From the NCBI RefSeq assembly GCF_947500405.1, contig NZ_CANMRY010000008.1:1-64000 (forward strand): 64,000 nt of DNA. The letters run 5' to 3'. The position numbers were made by a program, and so were the translations under genes. The notes below the pieces were generated by a model. The model was given only the letters and a program-made list of their open reading frames with translations, was not told the origin of the DNA and ran no database searches. This document shows positions 43,002 to 52,826 of the stretch, piece by piece (the stretch's first letter is position 1; each line of letters starts with the position of its first letter). This DNA comes from an uncultured Maribacter sp. GTDB taxonomy: Bacteria > Bacteroidota > Bacteroidia > Flavobacteriales > Flavobacteriaceae.

Positions 43002-43835
43002 CTATTTCTTTAAAAAAGAAATTAAAATTTTATTTAACTCTGTAGCATGTGTAATATGAAGCCCATGCGGAGCTCCTTTAATAACCTCAAACCTATTATC
43101 TATAATACCAGAAGCTGCTTGTTTAGAGGAAGTTTCAATAGGTACGGTACCATCTGCATCTCCATGAACAATTAAAGTAGGTACTGTAACATTTTGTAAC
43201 TCTGGTCTAAAATCTGTATGCATCCAGGAAAGTGCTGTTTGGATTGTTGCTCGTGGGGAAGCCCAAGAAGCGACTGTAAAATCATAATCTAATTGGGCAG
43301 CGCTAACACGGTCTTTATTGTTTTCATAATTATAAAACCCTTTATGGAATTTATTTTTCAAAAAGTGTACCCTATCCTTTTCTAAAGCATCAATAATACC
43401 ATTTAAGTCATTTTCGGGTACACCATTAGGATTATCCTCTTTCTTTTTTACTAATGGAATTATAGAACTTATTAAAACTGCTTTTGCTATACGATCAGAC
43501 CCGTAATTGGTAAAATAACGAACTACTTCACCTCCACCCATTGAAAACCCTACTAATATAACATTTGTTAAATCTAATTCTTCTATTAAAGCATGTAAAT
43601 CACTGGTGAGTGTAGTATAGTCATAATCCTCCCAAGGAGAGGAAGATGTTCCAAATCCACGACGATCATATGAAATGCAGCGAAAACCTTCATCTACTAG
43701 TTTCCACACTTGTTGCTCCCAAGTTTTTTGACTCAATGGCCATCCATGAATTAAAATTACGGGTTGTCCATTCCCATAATCTTCATAAAAAATATCTACT
43801 TGTACCTTTGCTTTTTTGTTTGTTATAAATGGCAT
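43002..43835 (-). CDS. Alpha/beta hydrolase, non-haem haloperoxidase-like
   Basis: 277-aa cytosolic hydrolase. PVILIHGWPLSQKTWE (oxyanion loop), nucleophile elbow GFSMGGGE, acid in HGDADGTVP, and His in PHGLH near the C-terminus. The SMGGGE elbow and YDRRGFGTSS match the cofactor-free chloroperoxidase group, which are usually esterases or perhydrolases. I begin at MPFITNKK (43835); the frame extends 7 codons upstream to 43856. Confidence 0.9.
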   Translation of the reverse strand: MPFITNKKAKVQVDIFYEDYGNGQPVILIHGWPLSQKTWEQQVWKLVDEGFRCISYDRRGFGTSSSPWEDYDYTTLTSDLHALIEELDLTNVILVGFSMGGGEVVRYFTNYGSDRIAKAVLISSIIPLVKKKEDNPNGVPENDLNGIIDALEKDRVHFLKNKFHKGFYNYENNKDRVSAAQLDYDFTVASWASPRATIQTALSWMHTDFRPELQNVTVPTLIVHGDADGTVPIETSSKQAASGIIDNRFEVIKGAPHGLHITHATELNKILISFLKK

Positions 43836-44060
43836 AAATTCATTTTTTAGGTTCACACTAAATTATTGTAAAAAAACAATACCCTTTACTCCTATTACAA
43901 TAAATTATATCTCAAATATCAAAAATATTTGGTGGTCTTTAATTTTACATCTTAAAAAATGTCATTTATGCTGTAATGATTTTAAAAAAATATGTGAAAT
44001 AATAATTAATTAAAACACTTTGAAGCAGCAAAGAATTTACCACTGATTGGTTAAAGCTAA

Positions 44061-46223
44061 TTACAGATTATCTAATTGATTACTTTTTTTGTCTTTACTA
44101 ATAGTCCAAAAGAAACCTACAAAAAAGAAAGTATCTGCGGTTGGTCTTATAGAACGCCTATTAAATGCTCCGTTTACATCTGGAGCGTTAGCATATTGAT
44201 AGCCACTTACATTATTAAAACCTAGAGCATTGTTTATAGATAGATATAAGATTTTTTGAGGCGATATTAAATACGCCCAATTAACACTTAAATTATTATA
44301 GCTCTTTGTTTTTTCTGCTAAAAATTTAGAAGAATTAGGATCATCATAAGGTCTACCAGAACCATAGGTATAAGAAGCACCAATTTGTGAACGCCAATCT
44401 TCTACCCAGTATTTAGTTACTAAAGAAAAGTTATGGGTAGGTGCAAAATTTGGGGTCGCTTTTTCTTCAAAATTTAAATAATCTCTTTTCGTATTTAAAT
44501 AGGAATAAGAAATCCAGTAGTCTAAATTTTTAATACTCTTATTATCTCTCCAAAAAACATCTATACCAGAAGCGTAGCCACTTCCTAAATTGTTATACGC
44601 ACTATTAAACATGGGCATATCTGTATCATACTTCACTAAACTTTTATAGTCTTTATAATATGTTTCTGCCCTAAAAGTTTTTCCATCATTTAAATATTGG
44701 TAATTAAATATGTAATGCGCCGTTTTTTCAGATTTTAAATTATCGTTAAACTTTAAAAAATTGGTTTGTGGGTTTTGATAAAAATCGCCATAGGCCAAAG
44801 AAAATTGTCCTTTATCACTACTCTTATACGCTAATGATACTCTTGGAGATAAAGTAAAATCTTTCAACGTTTTAGAATACTCTCCTCTTACCCCTACTTT
44901 CATTGCTAGTTTATTGCTAAAAAAAATATCGGCCTCCGAAAACGCACCAGATAAATTCTCTTTTAAACCACTCATAAAAGTAGTCCCATTTTCTTCCGTA
45001 AAAATATCTTCATAATCTGTACTAAAATATTCTGCCCCAAAGTGTAGCTGAAACCTGCTGCTAAAACTCTTCTTTACTTTTACTTTTACGTGCGATGCTA
45101 TTTCCTCTGTGCCTATCTTATCGGTTAAAATTCCTATTTTATTTTTGTCTGATGAAATACTAGCTCCAGAAGTAATGGTCCATTCGTTCTCTAAAAAGTG
45201 CTTATAAGAAGCGTTTACGTATAGATTGTTATTCTTTAACTGAAAAGGAACATAGTCTTCATAATTTACATCCTCTTGCTCAATATCTAAATTACTATGG
45301 TTAAATCCTGTATATAATTTAAACATACTTTTTTCTGCTTTACTTCTAAAAACTGCTTCACCAGCAATAGATTCGTAAGGCTCATTCCAACGTGCACCTT
45401 GATTATTAGGAATTATACTTTGGTATGGAGCCAAATTAATATAAGACGCATTAAAACTTAAAGATTGGTTTCCCCAAATCTCGGTATGTCCCAAACCTCC
45501 TCCAACAGACATTAATGAAATATCGGTCTTTTCTTGTTTTGGCATATCTTCTGTATTTAATAACAAAACACTGGACAATGCTTGCCCATATTCAGCAGAA
45601 TATCCTCCTGTACTAAACGTTATTCCTTTAAATAAAAAAGGAGAAAACCTGCCTCTTGTAGGAATGTTATTTGCCGTAGCATTAAAAGGCTGAAAAACTC
45701 GTAAACCATCTATAAAAACCTGAGTTTCTCCTGCGGAACCACCACGAACAAATAATCTACCATCTTCACTAACTGTACTAGTTCCTGGCAAGGTTTGTAA
45801 TGCTGCAACAAAATCTCCTAAAGCGCCTGCAGTAGTAACAACATCTAATGGCTTTAATACCGCTACTTTAGAATTATCGCCTGCCTTAAAAGTCCCCGCA
45901 GTTAAAGTAACCCCTGTAAGTTCATTAATAGCTTCGCGCATTTTAATAGGTATATTTTTATAATAGGAAACTTCTCCCATTTCATAGTGCGTTTCATAAG
46001 AAAGTGCAGATATAATAAGCGTTTGCGTGCCTTCTAATGTAGTTTCAAAGGAAAAAATTCCTTCTGCATTTGTAGAGGCGCCATCATAGGTACCTTCTAA
46101 ATATACATTGGCACCTACAATAGGATTGTCTTTTTCATTTACTACTTTTCCAGAAATTGTAGCCTGAGAGAGAGCAACCGTAGTTGTAAAAAATAAAATA
46201 AAATAAGTTACTAGTTTTAACAT
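44061..46223 (-). CDS. TonB-dependent outer-membrane receptor
   Basis: 720 aa. Signal peptide (YFILFFTTTVALSQ), CarboxypepD_reg-like domain (TISGKVVNEKDNPIVGANVYLEGT, about 20-105), plug (ALGDFVAALQTLPGT, DGRLFVRGGSAGETQVFIDGL), and a barrel ending FVGFFWTISKDKKSNQLDN. The tail after the last aromatic strand is a little longer than usual. It lies alone, divergent from oxyR; ligand unknown. Confidence 0.93.
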   Translation of the reverse strand: MLKLVTYFILFFTTTVALSQATISGKVVNEKDNPIVGANVYLEGTYDGASTNAEGIFSFETTLEGTQTLIISALSYETHYEMGEVSYYKNIPIKMREAINELTGVTLTAGTFKAGDNSKVAVLKPLDVVTTAGALGDFVAALQTLPGTSTVSEDGRLFVRGGSAGETQVFIDGLRVFQPFNATANNIPTRGRFSPFLFKGITFSTGGYSAEYGQALSSVLLLNTEDMPKQEKTDISLMSVGGGLGHTEIWGNQSLSFNASYINLAPYQSIIPNNQGARWNEPYESIAGEAVFRSKAEKSMFKLYTGFNHSNLDIEQEDVNYEDYVPFQLKNNNLYVNASYKHFLENEWTITSGASISSDKNKIGILTDKIGTEEIASHVKVKVKKSFSSRFQLHFGAEYFSTDYEDIFTEENGTTFMSGLKENLSGAFSEADIFFSNKLAMKVGVRGEYSKTLKDFTLSPRVSLAYKSSDKGQFSLAYGDFYQNPQTNFLKFNDNLKSEKTAHYIFNYQYLNDGKTFRAETYYKDYKSLVKYDTDMPMFNSAYNNLGSGYASGIDVFWRDNKSIKNLDYWISYSYLNTKRDYLNFEEKATPNFAPTHNFSLVTKYWVEDWRSQIGASYTYGSGRPYDDPNSSKFLAEKTKSYNNLSVNWAYLISPQKILYLSINNALGFNNVSGYQYANAPDVNGAFNRRSIRPTADTFFFVGFFWTISKDKKSNQLDNL

Positions 46224-46391
46224 GACTGTTCGATTTTTTGATTTTAATACTCCAAAAATGCGAACAGCCTGTCTCCAAAACTAAATAAGATCACCCAGTT
46301 GGGAATTATGGCTACTGAAATGTTAGAAATGTGACGGTTTAACCATCATTACTAATTAATATTTGTTAAAAAATTCATTTCCTTTTAATAG

Positions 46392-46456
46392 TATAAAGGT
46401 ATTACATAAAAAATCGTTTTATAATAAGTTTTATTGATAGTTTTAATACCTTTATA
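46392..46456. promoter_or_regulatory. 13-bp perfect inverted repeat upstream of oxyR
   Basis: TATAAAGGTATTA (46392-46404) and TAATACCTTTATA (46444-46456) are exact reverse complements, separated by 39 bp. The right arm is 18 bp before the oxyR ATG. Its position in the divergent TonB-receptor/oxyR intergenic region suggests paired binding sites for autoregulation, but the sequence is not the enteric OxyR consensus. Confidence 0.55.
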
Positions 46457-46474
46457 GCATTAAAATTATAATGC

Positions 46475-47413
46475 ATGACTATTACACAATTACAGTATGT
46501 TTTAGCAGTTGCTGAGCACCAAAACTTTACACTTGCCGCACAAAAAAGTTTTGTTACCCAACCAACTTTAAGTATGCAAGTTCAAAAACTTGAAGATGAG
46601 TTAGATATACTTATTTTTGATCGAAGTAAAAAACCAATTACGATTACCGAAGTTGGTAAAAAAATTGTAGAACAGGCCAAAAATATTGTAAACGAAGCGG
46701 AACGTATTAAAGATATTGTAGATCAAGAAAAGGGGTTTATTGGGGGTGATTATACTTTAGGAATAATACCTACTATTATGCCAACCTTACTACCAATGTT
46801 TTTAAAAGCTTTTATTAATAAGTACCCTAAAGTAAACCTTATTATAAAAGAACAAAGTACAGAAAACTTAATACGAAATATACAAGATGGCCATATAGAT
46901 GCTGCTATTGCTGCAACTCCTTTAGAGGTTGAATTTATAAAAGAACGCCCTTTATATTATGAGCCTTTTGTTGGTTATGTTCCAAATAACCACAGACTTA
47001 AAAACTTAGATAATTTAAAGCCAGAGGATTTAAGTATTAATGATATTCTTTTATTACAAGATGGACATTGTTTTAGAGAAGGCGTAATTAACTTATGTAA
47101 AGCTTCTAAAAATTATAATGAAGAGCATTTTCAATTACAGAGCGGTAGTTTTGAAACTCTAGTAAATCTTTCTGATGAAGGTCTTGGAATGACACTCCTA
47201 CCCTATTTAAATACCTTGAGCCTAGATGAAGTTAAAAAAGCGAAGCTAAAGTATTTTGATGCGCCTTCTCCAGCAAGGGAAGTAAGCCTTATTTATCATA
47301 AGAGCGAACTTAAAATACAAATAACAGAAGCCTTAAGAGATGTAATTTCTGGAATTGTTCGGGGAGCTATTGCTTTTCAGGATGTAAAAATAATTAGTCC
47401 TATTTCTAAATAA
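46475..47413 (+). CDS. oxyR: Hydrogen-peroxide-sensing LysR regulator OxyR
   Basis: 312 aa. N-terminal winged HTH (ITQLQYVLAVAEHQNFTLAAQKSFVTQPTLSMQVQKLE) and periplasmic-binding-type effector domain. The redox pair is present: DGHCFREGVINLC, with Cys199 and Cys208 in the same numbering and C-x8-C spacing as E. coli OxyR, where peroxide forms the activating disulfide. No catalase or peroxidase gene is adjacent in this window. Confidence 0.95.
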   Translation: MTITQLQYVLAVAEHQNFTLAAQKSFVTQPTLSMQVQKLEDELDILIFDRSKKPITITEVGKKIVEQAKNIVNEAERIKDIVDQEKGFIGGDYTLGIIPTIMPTLLPMFLKAFINKYPKVNLIIKEQSTENLIRNIQDGHIDAAIAATPLEVEFIKERPLYYEPFVGYVPNNHRLKNLDNLKPEDLSINDILLLQDGHCFREGVINLCKASKNYNEEHFQLQSGSFETLVNLSDEGLGMTLLPYLNTLSLDEVKKAKLKYFDAPSPAREVSLIYHKSELKIQITEALRDVISGIVRGAIAFQDVKIISPISK

Positions 47414-47453
47414 ACTATAGAGATAAAAACGAAGTAGTAATATCAATTTAAAA

Positions 47454-47482
47454 AAACGGTCACTAAATAGTGACCGTTTTAT
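47454..47482. terminator. Bidirectional terminator between oxyR and small gene
   Basis: AAACGGTCAC (47454-47463) and GTGACCGTTT (47470-47479) form a perfect stem around TAAATA, with A-run before and T-rich sequence after. Confidence 0.88.
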
Positions 47483-47483
47483 A

Positions 47484-47681
47484 TTATGCCGTTAAAAAAA
47501 ATATACTGGTTTGTAATTCTGGTTTATCGTTAATAAACTGTTGTAACCATTTTTTTAACTCTTCTATTTCTTCTGGTAATAGTATTCTTAAACTTTTTTT
47601 TAATTCCTTACAGAAAAGAACACTATCAAAACTAACTTTTTTTAAAACCGTTTTTGTGTATTCTAACATTGCCTTTGGCAT
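47484..47681 (-). CDS. Conserved small flavobacterial protein
   Basis: 65 aa, helical and charged, no membrane segment. The strings MPKAMLEYTKTVLKKVSFD, LFCKELKK and LLPEEIEELKKWLQQF look like a small protein I recall as conserved across Flavobacteriia, with unknown function. It ends at the bidirectional terminator shared with oxyR. Confidence that it is real is helped by the terminator and isolation. Confidence 0.75.
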   Translation of the reverse strand: MPKAMLEYTKTVLKKVSFDSVLFCKELKKSLRILLPEEIEELKKWLQQFINDKPELQTSIFFLTA

Positions 47682-47966
47682 ATTTCTTAAATATTTAAAT
47701 TAAATAATACTCTCTAGTAAAATTAACCATATTACCTTTTATTTATTGTACCTGTTAAGTTAAATATTCGATAATTTCTTGTTAAAAAAAAGGATTTCCT
47801 TACTTTTCTCATAATATTTTAATTAAATGCAAAAAAAACAACGTTAAAAACAAGAAACTAATAATCAAATGGTTATCTATAAAATTAATAATTCACATTG
47901 GTTTTATATCGTATTTCGCAAGTTTTTTATTTAAATTTAACTTCAACCTAAAACATTTTATTTTAG

Positions 47967-49205
47967 ATGAAGATTTTTTTGCTATTTTTTACAATACTAT
48001 TATTTTTTACTAGTTGTAAAAATTCTAAAATTAGCTTAGACTCCAACCTTTATAAAAATAGTTTTAAAGGGGTTTTAGTAATAGATCCAATTAAAAAAGA
48101 TACACTATACAATCTTAACAGTACAAAATATTTTACGCCTGCTAGTAACACTAAAATATTTACTCTATATGCTTCTTTGCATATACTACCTAATAATATA
48201 CCTTCTTTAAAATACAGTATTCAAAAAGATACTATTTATATACAAGGAACTGGAGACCCAACTCTTTTGCACCCCTATTTTAAGGACAATACGGCTATAT
48301 CTTTACTAAAGAAATATTCCAATATAGTTTTAAACATTTCTAATTTTAAAGATAATAAATATGGTCCTGGTTGGGCTTGGGAAGATTATGGCACCTACTA
48401 TTCTCCCGAAAAAAGTAGTTTACCTATATATGGTAATGTTATTACTGTATATAATAAAGAAAATTTAATTTCTACACCTAATTATTTTAAAGACAGTGTA
48501 ACATTTTCTGATTTTCCAAAAAGAAGAGAAGAGCATACTAATACATTTTATTATAATAGCACCTCTAAAGACACTATTACAACTCCTTTTATTACTAGCA
48601 ACAGTTTAACTAAAGACCTTCTAGAAGAAATATTACAAAAGAATATCACAATTTCTTCTAAGTTACCTAAGGGTGATAAAAATATTTTATATGGTATAGC
48701 ATCAGATTCTGTCTATAAAAGAATGATGCATAAGAGCGATAATTTTTTAGCAGAACAATTAATGCTGGTAAGTTCTGGTATTCTTTCTGATACTCTAAAT
48801 TTTAACATTGCTAAAAAGTATATTTTAGAAACGAAGTTATCTAACTTAAAACAAAAACCAAGATGGGTAGATGGTTCTGGTTTATCTAGGTATAATCTTT
48901 TTACACCAGAATCTATGGTGCATGTGCTTCATGAACTCTATAAAAAATTACCTAAAGAAAGGTTATACACTTTATTTCCTGTAACTAACACTCCTAAAAT
49001 AAAAAATGGAGATACTGTGCAAGAACCCTATTTATATGCCAAATCTGGTAGTTTAGGTAACAATTATTGCTTAAGCGGTTACCTTATAACCAACTCTGGA
49101 AAAACAGTTATTTTTAGTTTTATGAATAATCATTTTGTTGCGTCTTCATCTGATATTAAAAAAGAAATGCATCATTTTTTTGAAAAAATAAGAGATACTT
49201 ATTAA
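47967..49205 (+). CDS. dacB: D-alanyl-D-alanine carboxypeptidase (PBP4, peptidase S13)
   Basis: 412-aa penicillin-binding protein that trims or cuts peptidoglycan cross-links in the periplasm. Lipoprotein-type signal (FLLFFTILLFFTSC). Active-site motifs: S-x-x-K as SNTK (Ser60, Lys63), S-x-N as SDN in MHKSDNFLAEQ, and K-T/S-G as KSGS near residue 358. WVDGSGLSRYNLFTPESMVHVL is typical of S13. Monocistronic; the 285 bp upstream hold no gene. Confidence 0.93.
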   Translation: MKIFLLFFTILLFFTSCKNSKISLDSNLYKNSFKGVLVIDPIKKDTLYNLNSTKYFTPASNTKIFTLYASLHILPNNIPSLKYSIQKDTIYIQGTGDPTLLHPYFKDNTAISLLKKYSNIVLNISNFKDNKYGPGWAWEDYGTYYSPEKSSLPIYGNVITVYNKENLISTPNYFKDSVTFSDFPKRREEHTNTFYYNSTSKDTITTPFITSNSLTKDLLEEILQKNITISSKLPKGDKNILYGIASDSVYKRMMHKSDNFLAEQLMLVSSGILSDTLNFNIAKKYILETKLSNLKQKPRWVDGSGLSRYNLFTPESMVHVLHELYKKLPKERLYTLFPVTNTPKIKNGDTVQEPYLYAKSGSLGNNYCLSGYLITNSGKTVIFSFMNNHFVASSSDIKKEMHHFFEKIRDTY

Positions 49206-49207
49206 AA

Positions 49208-49801
49208 CTATAAAAGGTTTTGTATTTGCGCGTGCTGTAAAAGCATTATCGTTTTTCCATCTTTAATTTTACCATTTTGCACCCAACTAATTGCTTCCTC
49301 TAAAGAAACTTCTAGAACTTCTATATTCTCTGTCTCATAGTCTGCGCCTCCACCGGCACTTATTTTATTCTCCTCTTTATACTCCCCAACAAAAAAATGT
49401 ACTTTTTGCATAACCGTTCCGGGTACCATAAAACTCTCAAACACTTTAGTAACTACGTCTATTTTATAGCCTGTTTCTTCTATAGCCTCTTTTATAATAC
49501 AAACTTCTGGTGTATCACCATCTAAAAGACCTGCGCATACTTCTACCATCATTCCATTTCCTAGTTCTAGCTCTGTTTCATTTTGGAAAACAGGCATCCT
49601 AAACTGTTTTGTTAAAACTACAGTTTGCTTTTGTTTGTTATATAAGAGTATTGCTGCTGCATCTCCACAATCATAGACCTCACGTTCTTGCTTTTCCCAA
49701 ACTCCGTCTTCTCTTAAATATTCAAAACTAAATTTGCTTAACGTATACCAATTATCTGATAATAAATCCTTTATTACATTCCTTACTTTACCGTATTTCA
49801 T
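49208..49801 (-). CDS. nudK: NUDIX hydrolase, NudK-like
   Basis: 197 aa from M at 49801 (MKYGKVRNVIKDLL); an earlier ATG at 49837 would add 12 residues. Metal-binding part of the Nudix box is KEAIEETG, preceded by the AGLLDGD-x2-E segment of the ADP-ribose/GDP-mannose pyrophosphatase group. QFRMPVFQNETELELGNGMMVEVCAGLLD and ESFMVPGTVMQKVHFFVGEY are NudK-like. It probably hydrolyses GDP-mannose or another nucleoside diphosphate sugar. It is convergent with dacB, 2 bp between the stops. Confidence 0.87.
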   Translation of the reverse strand: MKYGKVRNVIKDLLSDNWYTLSKFSFEYLREDGVWEKQEREVYDCGDAAAILLYNKQKQTVVLTKQFRMPVFQNETELELGNGMMVEVCAGLLDGDTPEVCIIKEAIEETGYKIDVVTKVFESFMVPGTVMQKVHFFVGEYKEENKISAGGGADYETENIEVLEVSLEEAISWVQNGKIKDGKTIMLLQHAQIQNLL

Positions 49802-49893
49802 ATTACAAAGATTAGCATAATAAAAATTATTTTTCAAATAAAAAGCGCTATATATTTAAAATACATAACGCTTTAATAAATTTATTTTTTTTA

Positions 49894-50691
49894 TTAAAAT
49901 CTATTATCGCCATCTAATAAGTCTCCAATACCTCCTAAAAGGCTACCCTCTCCTTTACTATTTCCGCTTCTAGGCAGTGCAGATAAAACTCTACCTGCTA
50001 ATCTACTAAAAGGTAAAGATTGCACATATACTGTTCCAGGTCCTCTTAGGGTGGCAAAAAATAAGCCTTCGCCTCCAAAAACTGTATTCTTAATACCGCC
50101 AATAAACTCTATATCATAATCTACGGTTTGGCTAAAACCAACTATACAACCAGTATCTACTTTTAATACTTCACCAGCAGCAAGCACTTTTTTAGCTAAG
50201 GTTCCTCCAGCATGTACAAATGCCATACCATCGCCTTCTAACTTTTGCATAATAAAGCCTTCGCCTCCAAAAAGACCTCTTCCTAACTTTTTAGAAAATT
50301 CAACACCTACAGAAACTCCCTTGGCTGCACATAGAAAAGCATCTTTCTGACAAATAAATTTTCCTTGTTTTTCAGATAAATCTATTGGAACAATTTTTCC
50401 TGGGTATGGAGATGCAAAACTCACTTGTTTTTTCACTTGCCCTATATTTAAAAAAGCAGTCATAAATAAACTTTCGCCTGTTAGCATTCTTTTCCCTGCA
50501 GAAAATAGTTTACCCAAAACTCCTTTTTCTTGATTAGAGCCATCCCCAAAAATGGTATCCATTTTAATATCAGAATCCATCATCATAAAACTACCTGCTT
50601 CTGCTACTACTGCTTCTTGCGGGTCTAGTTCTATTTCTACATATTGCATTTCTTCTCCAAAAATCTGATAATCTATTTCGTGCGCGTTCAT
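49894..50691 (-). CDS. TIGR00266/AIM24-family protein
   Basis: 265 aa from M at 50691 (MNAHEIDYQIFGEEMQYVEIEL); 17 more residues to 50742 are unlikely. AIM24 beta-helix-like fold: DPQEAVVAEAGSFMMMDSDIKMDT, FGGEGFIMQKLEGDGMAFVHAGG, KVDTGCIVGFSQTVDYDIEF, GGEGLFFATLRGPGTVYVQSLP, each with the repeated G-x-G turns. A widespread conserved family with unknown biochemical role. The C-terminus is Gly/Ser rich. Confidence 0.9.
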   Translation of the reverse strand: MNAHEIDYQIFGEEMQYVEIELDPQEAVVAEAGSFMMMDSDIKMDTIFGDGSNQEKGVLGKLFSAGKRMLTGESLFMTAFLNIGQVKKQVSFASPYPGKIVPIDLSEKQGKFICQKDAFLCAAKGVSVGVEFSKKLGRGLFGGEGFIMQKLEGDGMAFVHAGGTLAKKVLAAGEVLKVDTGCIVGFSQTVDYDIEFIGGIKNTVFGGEGLFFATLRGPGTVYVQSLPFSRLAGRVLSALPRSGNSKGEGSLLGGIGDLLDGDNRF

Positions 50692-50826
50692 TTTAAAATA
50701 ATTTTTATGATTGATACTTATATGTATACAAACAAAGGTCATTTGTTACAAGTTATTTCATTTTTTTTTGAAACGGCTACGCAACTATTCATTTAATTTA
50801 GTATCTACTGTAAAAACCATTTAGAC

Positions 50827-51243
50827 ATGAATATTAGATTTTCTATCTTCTTTATATTAACAAGTATGATTCTTTTCAACAGTTGCGAAAAGGATAAAGA
50901 TGAAAACACAATGGATTCAATTTCTGGAATCTGGTATTTAAAAAATGTAAATGGTGGTTTAGCTGGAATAGATTTAGATTATACTAGAGATCAAGTAAAA
51001 TGGACTTTTGACCATTCTAAACTTAAATTAAACGTAGAAAATAATATTATGACTACAGGACCAGAAGATATTTATGCTGGTCTAGATACTGGAGTTTATA
51101 ACTACGAAGTACGAGAAGACAAGCAAATAAAAACTCTTTATGTAGAAAATAATAAAAAAGGTGTAATTATTATTGTAAATGATAATTTAAAATTAGATGA
51201 TAATGTTGCTTCGGACGGTCTAATAACTGAATTTGAGCGCTAA
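50827..51243 (+). CDS. Hypothetical lipoprotein
   Basis: 138 aa: lipoprotein signal (SIFFILTSMILFNSC, Cys20), acidic linker, then a lipocalin-like beta region (ISGIWYLKNVNGG, VKWTFDHSKLKLNVENN, KQIKTLYVENNKKGVIIIVNDNLKLDDN). The pattern resembles small Bacteroidota lipoproteins of the lipocalin-like type. No function assigned. Confidence 0.75.
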   Translation: MNIRFSIFFILTSMILFNSCEKDKDENTMDSISGIWYLKNVNGGLAGIDLDYTRDQVKWTFDHSKLKLNVENNIMTTGPEDIYAGLDTGVYNYEVREDKQIKTLYVENNKKGVIIIVNDNLKLDDNVASDGLITEFER

Positions 51244-51279
51244 ATAAAACTCAATAGTACTAGCATTTTTAGTTAAACT

Positions 51280-51735
51280 CTATTTTTTCACCCTAACTGT
51301 CCATTCAAAATTAAAGGTAGACACTACTACCCCTTCTTCATTAGTTCCTATAGATTGCATCCAAAGGGTTTGCCCTTCTCCTGTAGTAACAGTTTTATCT
51401 AAGGCTTCTTTAATTTTATAGCCATCCTCGCATACAAAAGTAATTTTACCAGTAGCCTTTTTAGAAAAATTAGCATTATTATTGGCTACCAACATAGAAA
51501 TTTTTTTACCACTGTCCTTAATTTGGTCTATCATCATAGCTCCAGTACTAAGCTCTGCAGCCATGCCTTGCACAGCCCAAAACATAGATTTAAATGGGTT
51601 TTGATTAAACCATTTATGCTTTACTGTAACCACTGCCCTATTTTTATCTATAGATTGCAAACGTACACCACACCACCATGCTGAGGGAAGTTTTAAAAAA
51701 GTGAACATATTTAATTTACTGGAAGAAACTGGCAT
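51280..51735 (-). CDS. DUF4442 hotdog-fold protein
   Basis: 151 aa, single hotdog-type thioesterase-like domain: KLPSAWWCGVRLQSIDKNRAVVTVKHKWFNQNPFKSMFWAVQGMAAELSTGAMM, then IKDSGKKISMLVANNNANFSKKATGKITFVCEDG. It is related to acyl-CoA thioesterases; catalysis is not proven for this group. Monocistronic. Confidence 0.87.
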   Translation of the reverse strand: MPVSSSKLNMFTFLKLPSAWWCGVRLQSIDKNRAVVTVKHKWFNQNPFKSMFWAVQGMAAELSTGAMMIDQIKDSGKKISMLVANNNANFSKKATGKITFVCEDGYKIKEALDKTVTTGEGQTLWMQSIGTNEEGVVVSTFNFEWTVRVKK

Positions 51736-51869
51736 AGGTATATTATTTTTTAATAAATATAGAGGATATATAATTAAGAATAAAATGTTAATTATATGTT
51801 AAATTACAGTACTTTGTTTTGCATAGTACCTTTTTTTAAACATATATTTGCATAAGAAACTAATAGGTC

Positions 51870-52352
51870 ATGACAGAAACCATAACAAAACACGAGAAAA
51901 CCTTGTCTGCATTAATACATGCATCTACCTTTTCTAAATTCTTTATTCCTTTTGGAAATTTCATTATTCCATTAGTATTATGGACAGCAAATAAAAAAGA
52001 ATATAGCTTTGTGGATTATAATGGAAAACAAGCAATTAACTTTCAAATAAGTCTACTTCTTTATTCTATTCTTTTAGGAATAATAAGTGTTCCTTTTATT
52101 ATTGGGATGCTCCCTAATATTATGGATTTTAATCTTTTTGGATTATCAGACCTAAGTAATTATAACAATTTAAACCTGCATTTTAACTTAGATAATTTTT
52201 CATTTACTAAGTGGATGATTCCATTAGGAGTTACTGGTTTGGCACAGGCAGCACTTTTTATTGTTAATGTAGTATATACCATAATGGCAACTTTAAAAAC
52301 TAACGAAGGAGAAACTTTTAGCTACCCTGTTACTATAAAATTTATAAAATAA
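51870..52352 (+). CDS. DUF4870 membrane protein
   Basis: 160 aa with three to four hydrophobic segments: about 27-45, 65-84, and 120-145. The DUF4870 marks are TLSALIHASTFSKFFIPFGNFIIPLVLWTANKKEYSFVDYNGKQAINFQISLLLY (a Tic20-like topology) and NVVYTIMATLKTNEGETFSYPVTIKF. Function unknown. It precedes the PadR/PspC cluster on the same strand. Confidence 0.88.
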   Translation: MTETITKHEKTLSALIHASTFSKFFIPFGNFIIPLVLWTANKKEYSFVDYNGKQAINFQISLLLYSILLGIISVPFIIGMLPNIMDFNLFGLSDLSNYNNLNLHFNLDNFSFTKWMIPLGVTGLAQAALFIVNVVYTIMATLKTNEGETFSYPVTIKFIK

Positions 52353-52487
52353 AAATCAATCCAGAATTTATTCATCAATCAATCCCCATATTCCGTACTT
52401 AGAGCTATAGTCTCTTAATCACAGACATAAAAAAACTTAAGGTATGGCATATGAAAACGAACAGTTAATTAAATAGATTATGAAATT

Positions 52488-52826
52488 ATGAATGTAGAAA
52501 ATACAAAAGCACAAATGCGTAAAGGCGTGCTAGAATATTGCATTTTATCTATCCTAAATGGCAAGGATAAATATGCTTCTGAAATTCTAGCAACTCTAAA
52601 AGACGCTAAGATGCTTGTTGTAGAGGGTACTATATATCCTTTGTTAACAAGACTTAAAAATGCTGGCTTACTAAATTACAGATGGGAAGAGTCTACCTCT
52701 GGACCGCCACGAAAATATTATACACTTACCGAAACCGGAAAAGTATTTTTAAAAGAATTAGATAGTACTTGGGACGAATTAAGAAACGCTACTAACGTAG
52801 TAACCAACACAAAAAATAACGCATAA
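52488..52826 (+). CDS. PadR-family transcriptional regulator
   Basis: 112-aa winged-helix repressor. MRKGVLEYCILSILNGKDKYASEIL, VVEGTIYPLLTRLKNAGLL and GPPRKYYTLTETGKVFL are diagnostic. Its stop overlaps the PspC gene's start by one base (TAATG), so the two are coupled. It probably represses this envelope-stress operon. Confidence 0.93.
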   Translation: MNVENTKAQMRKGVLEYCILSILNGKDKYASEILATLKDAKMLVVEGTIYPLLTRLKNAGLLNYRWEESTSGPPRKYYTLTETGKVFLKELDSTWDELRNATNVVTNTKNNA

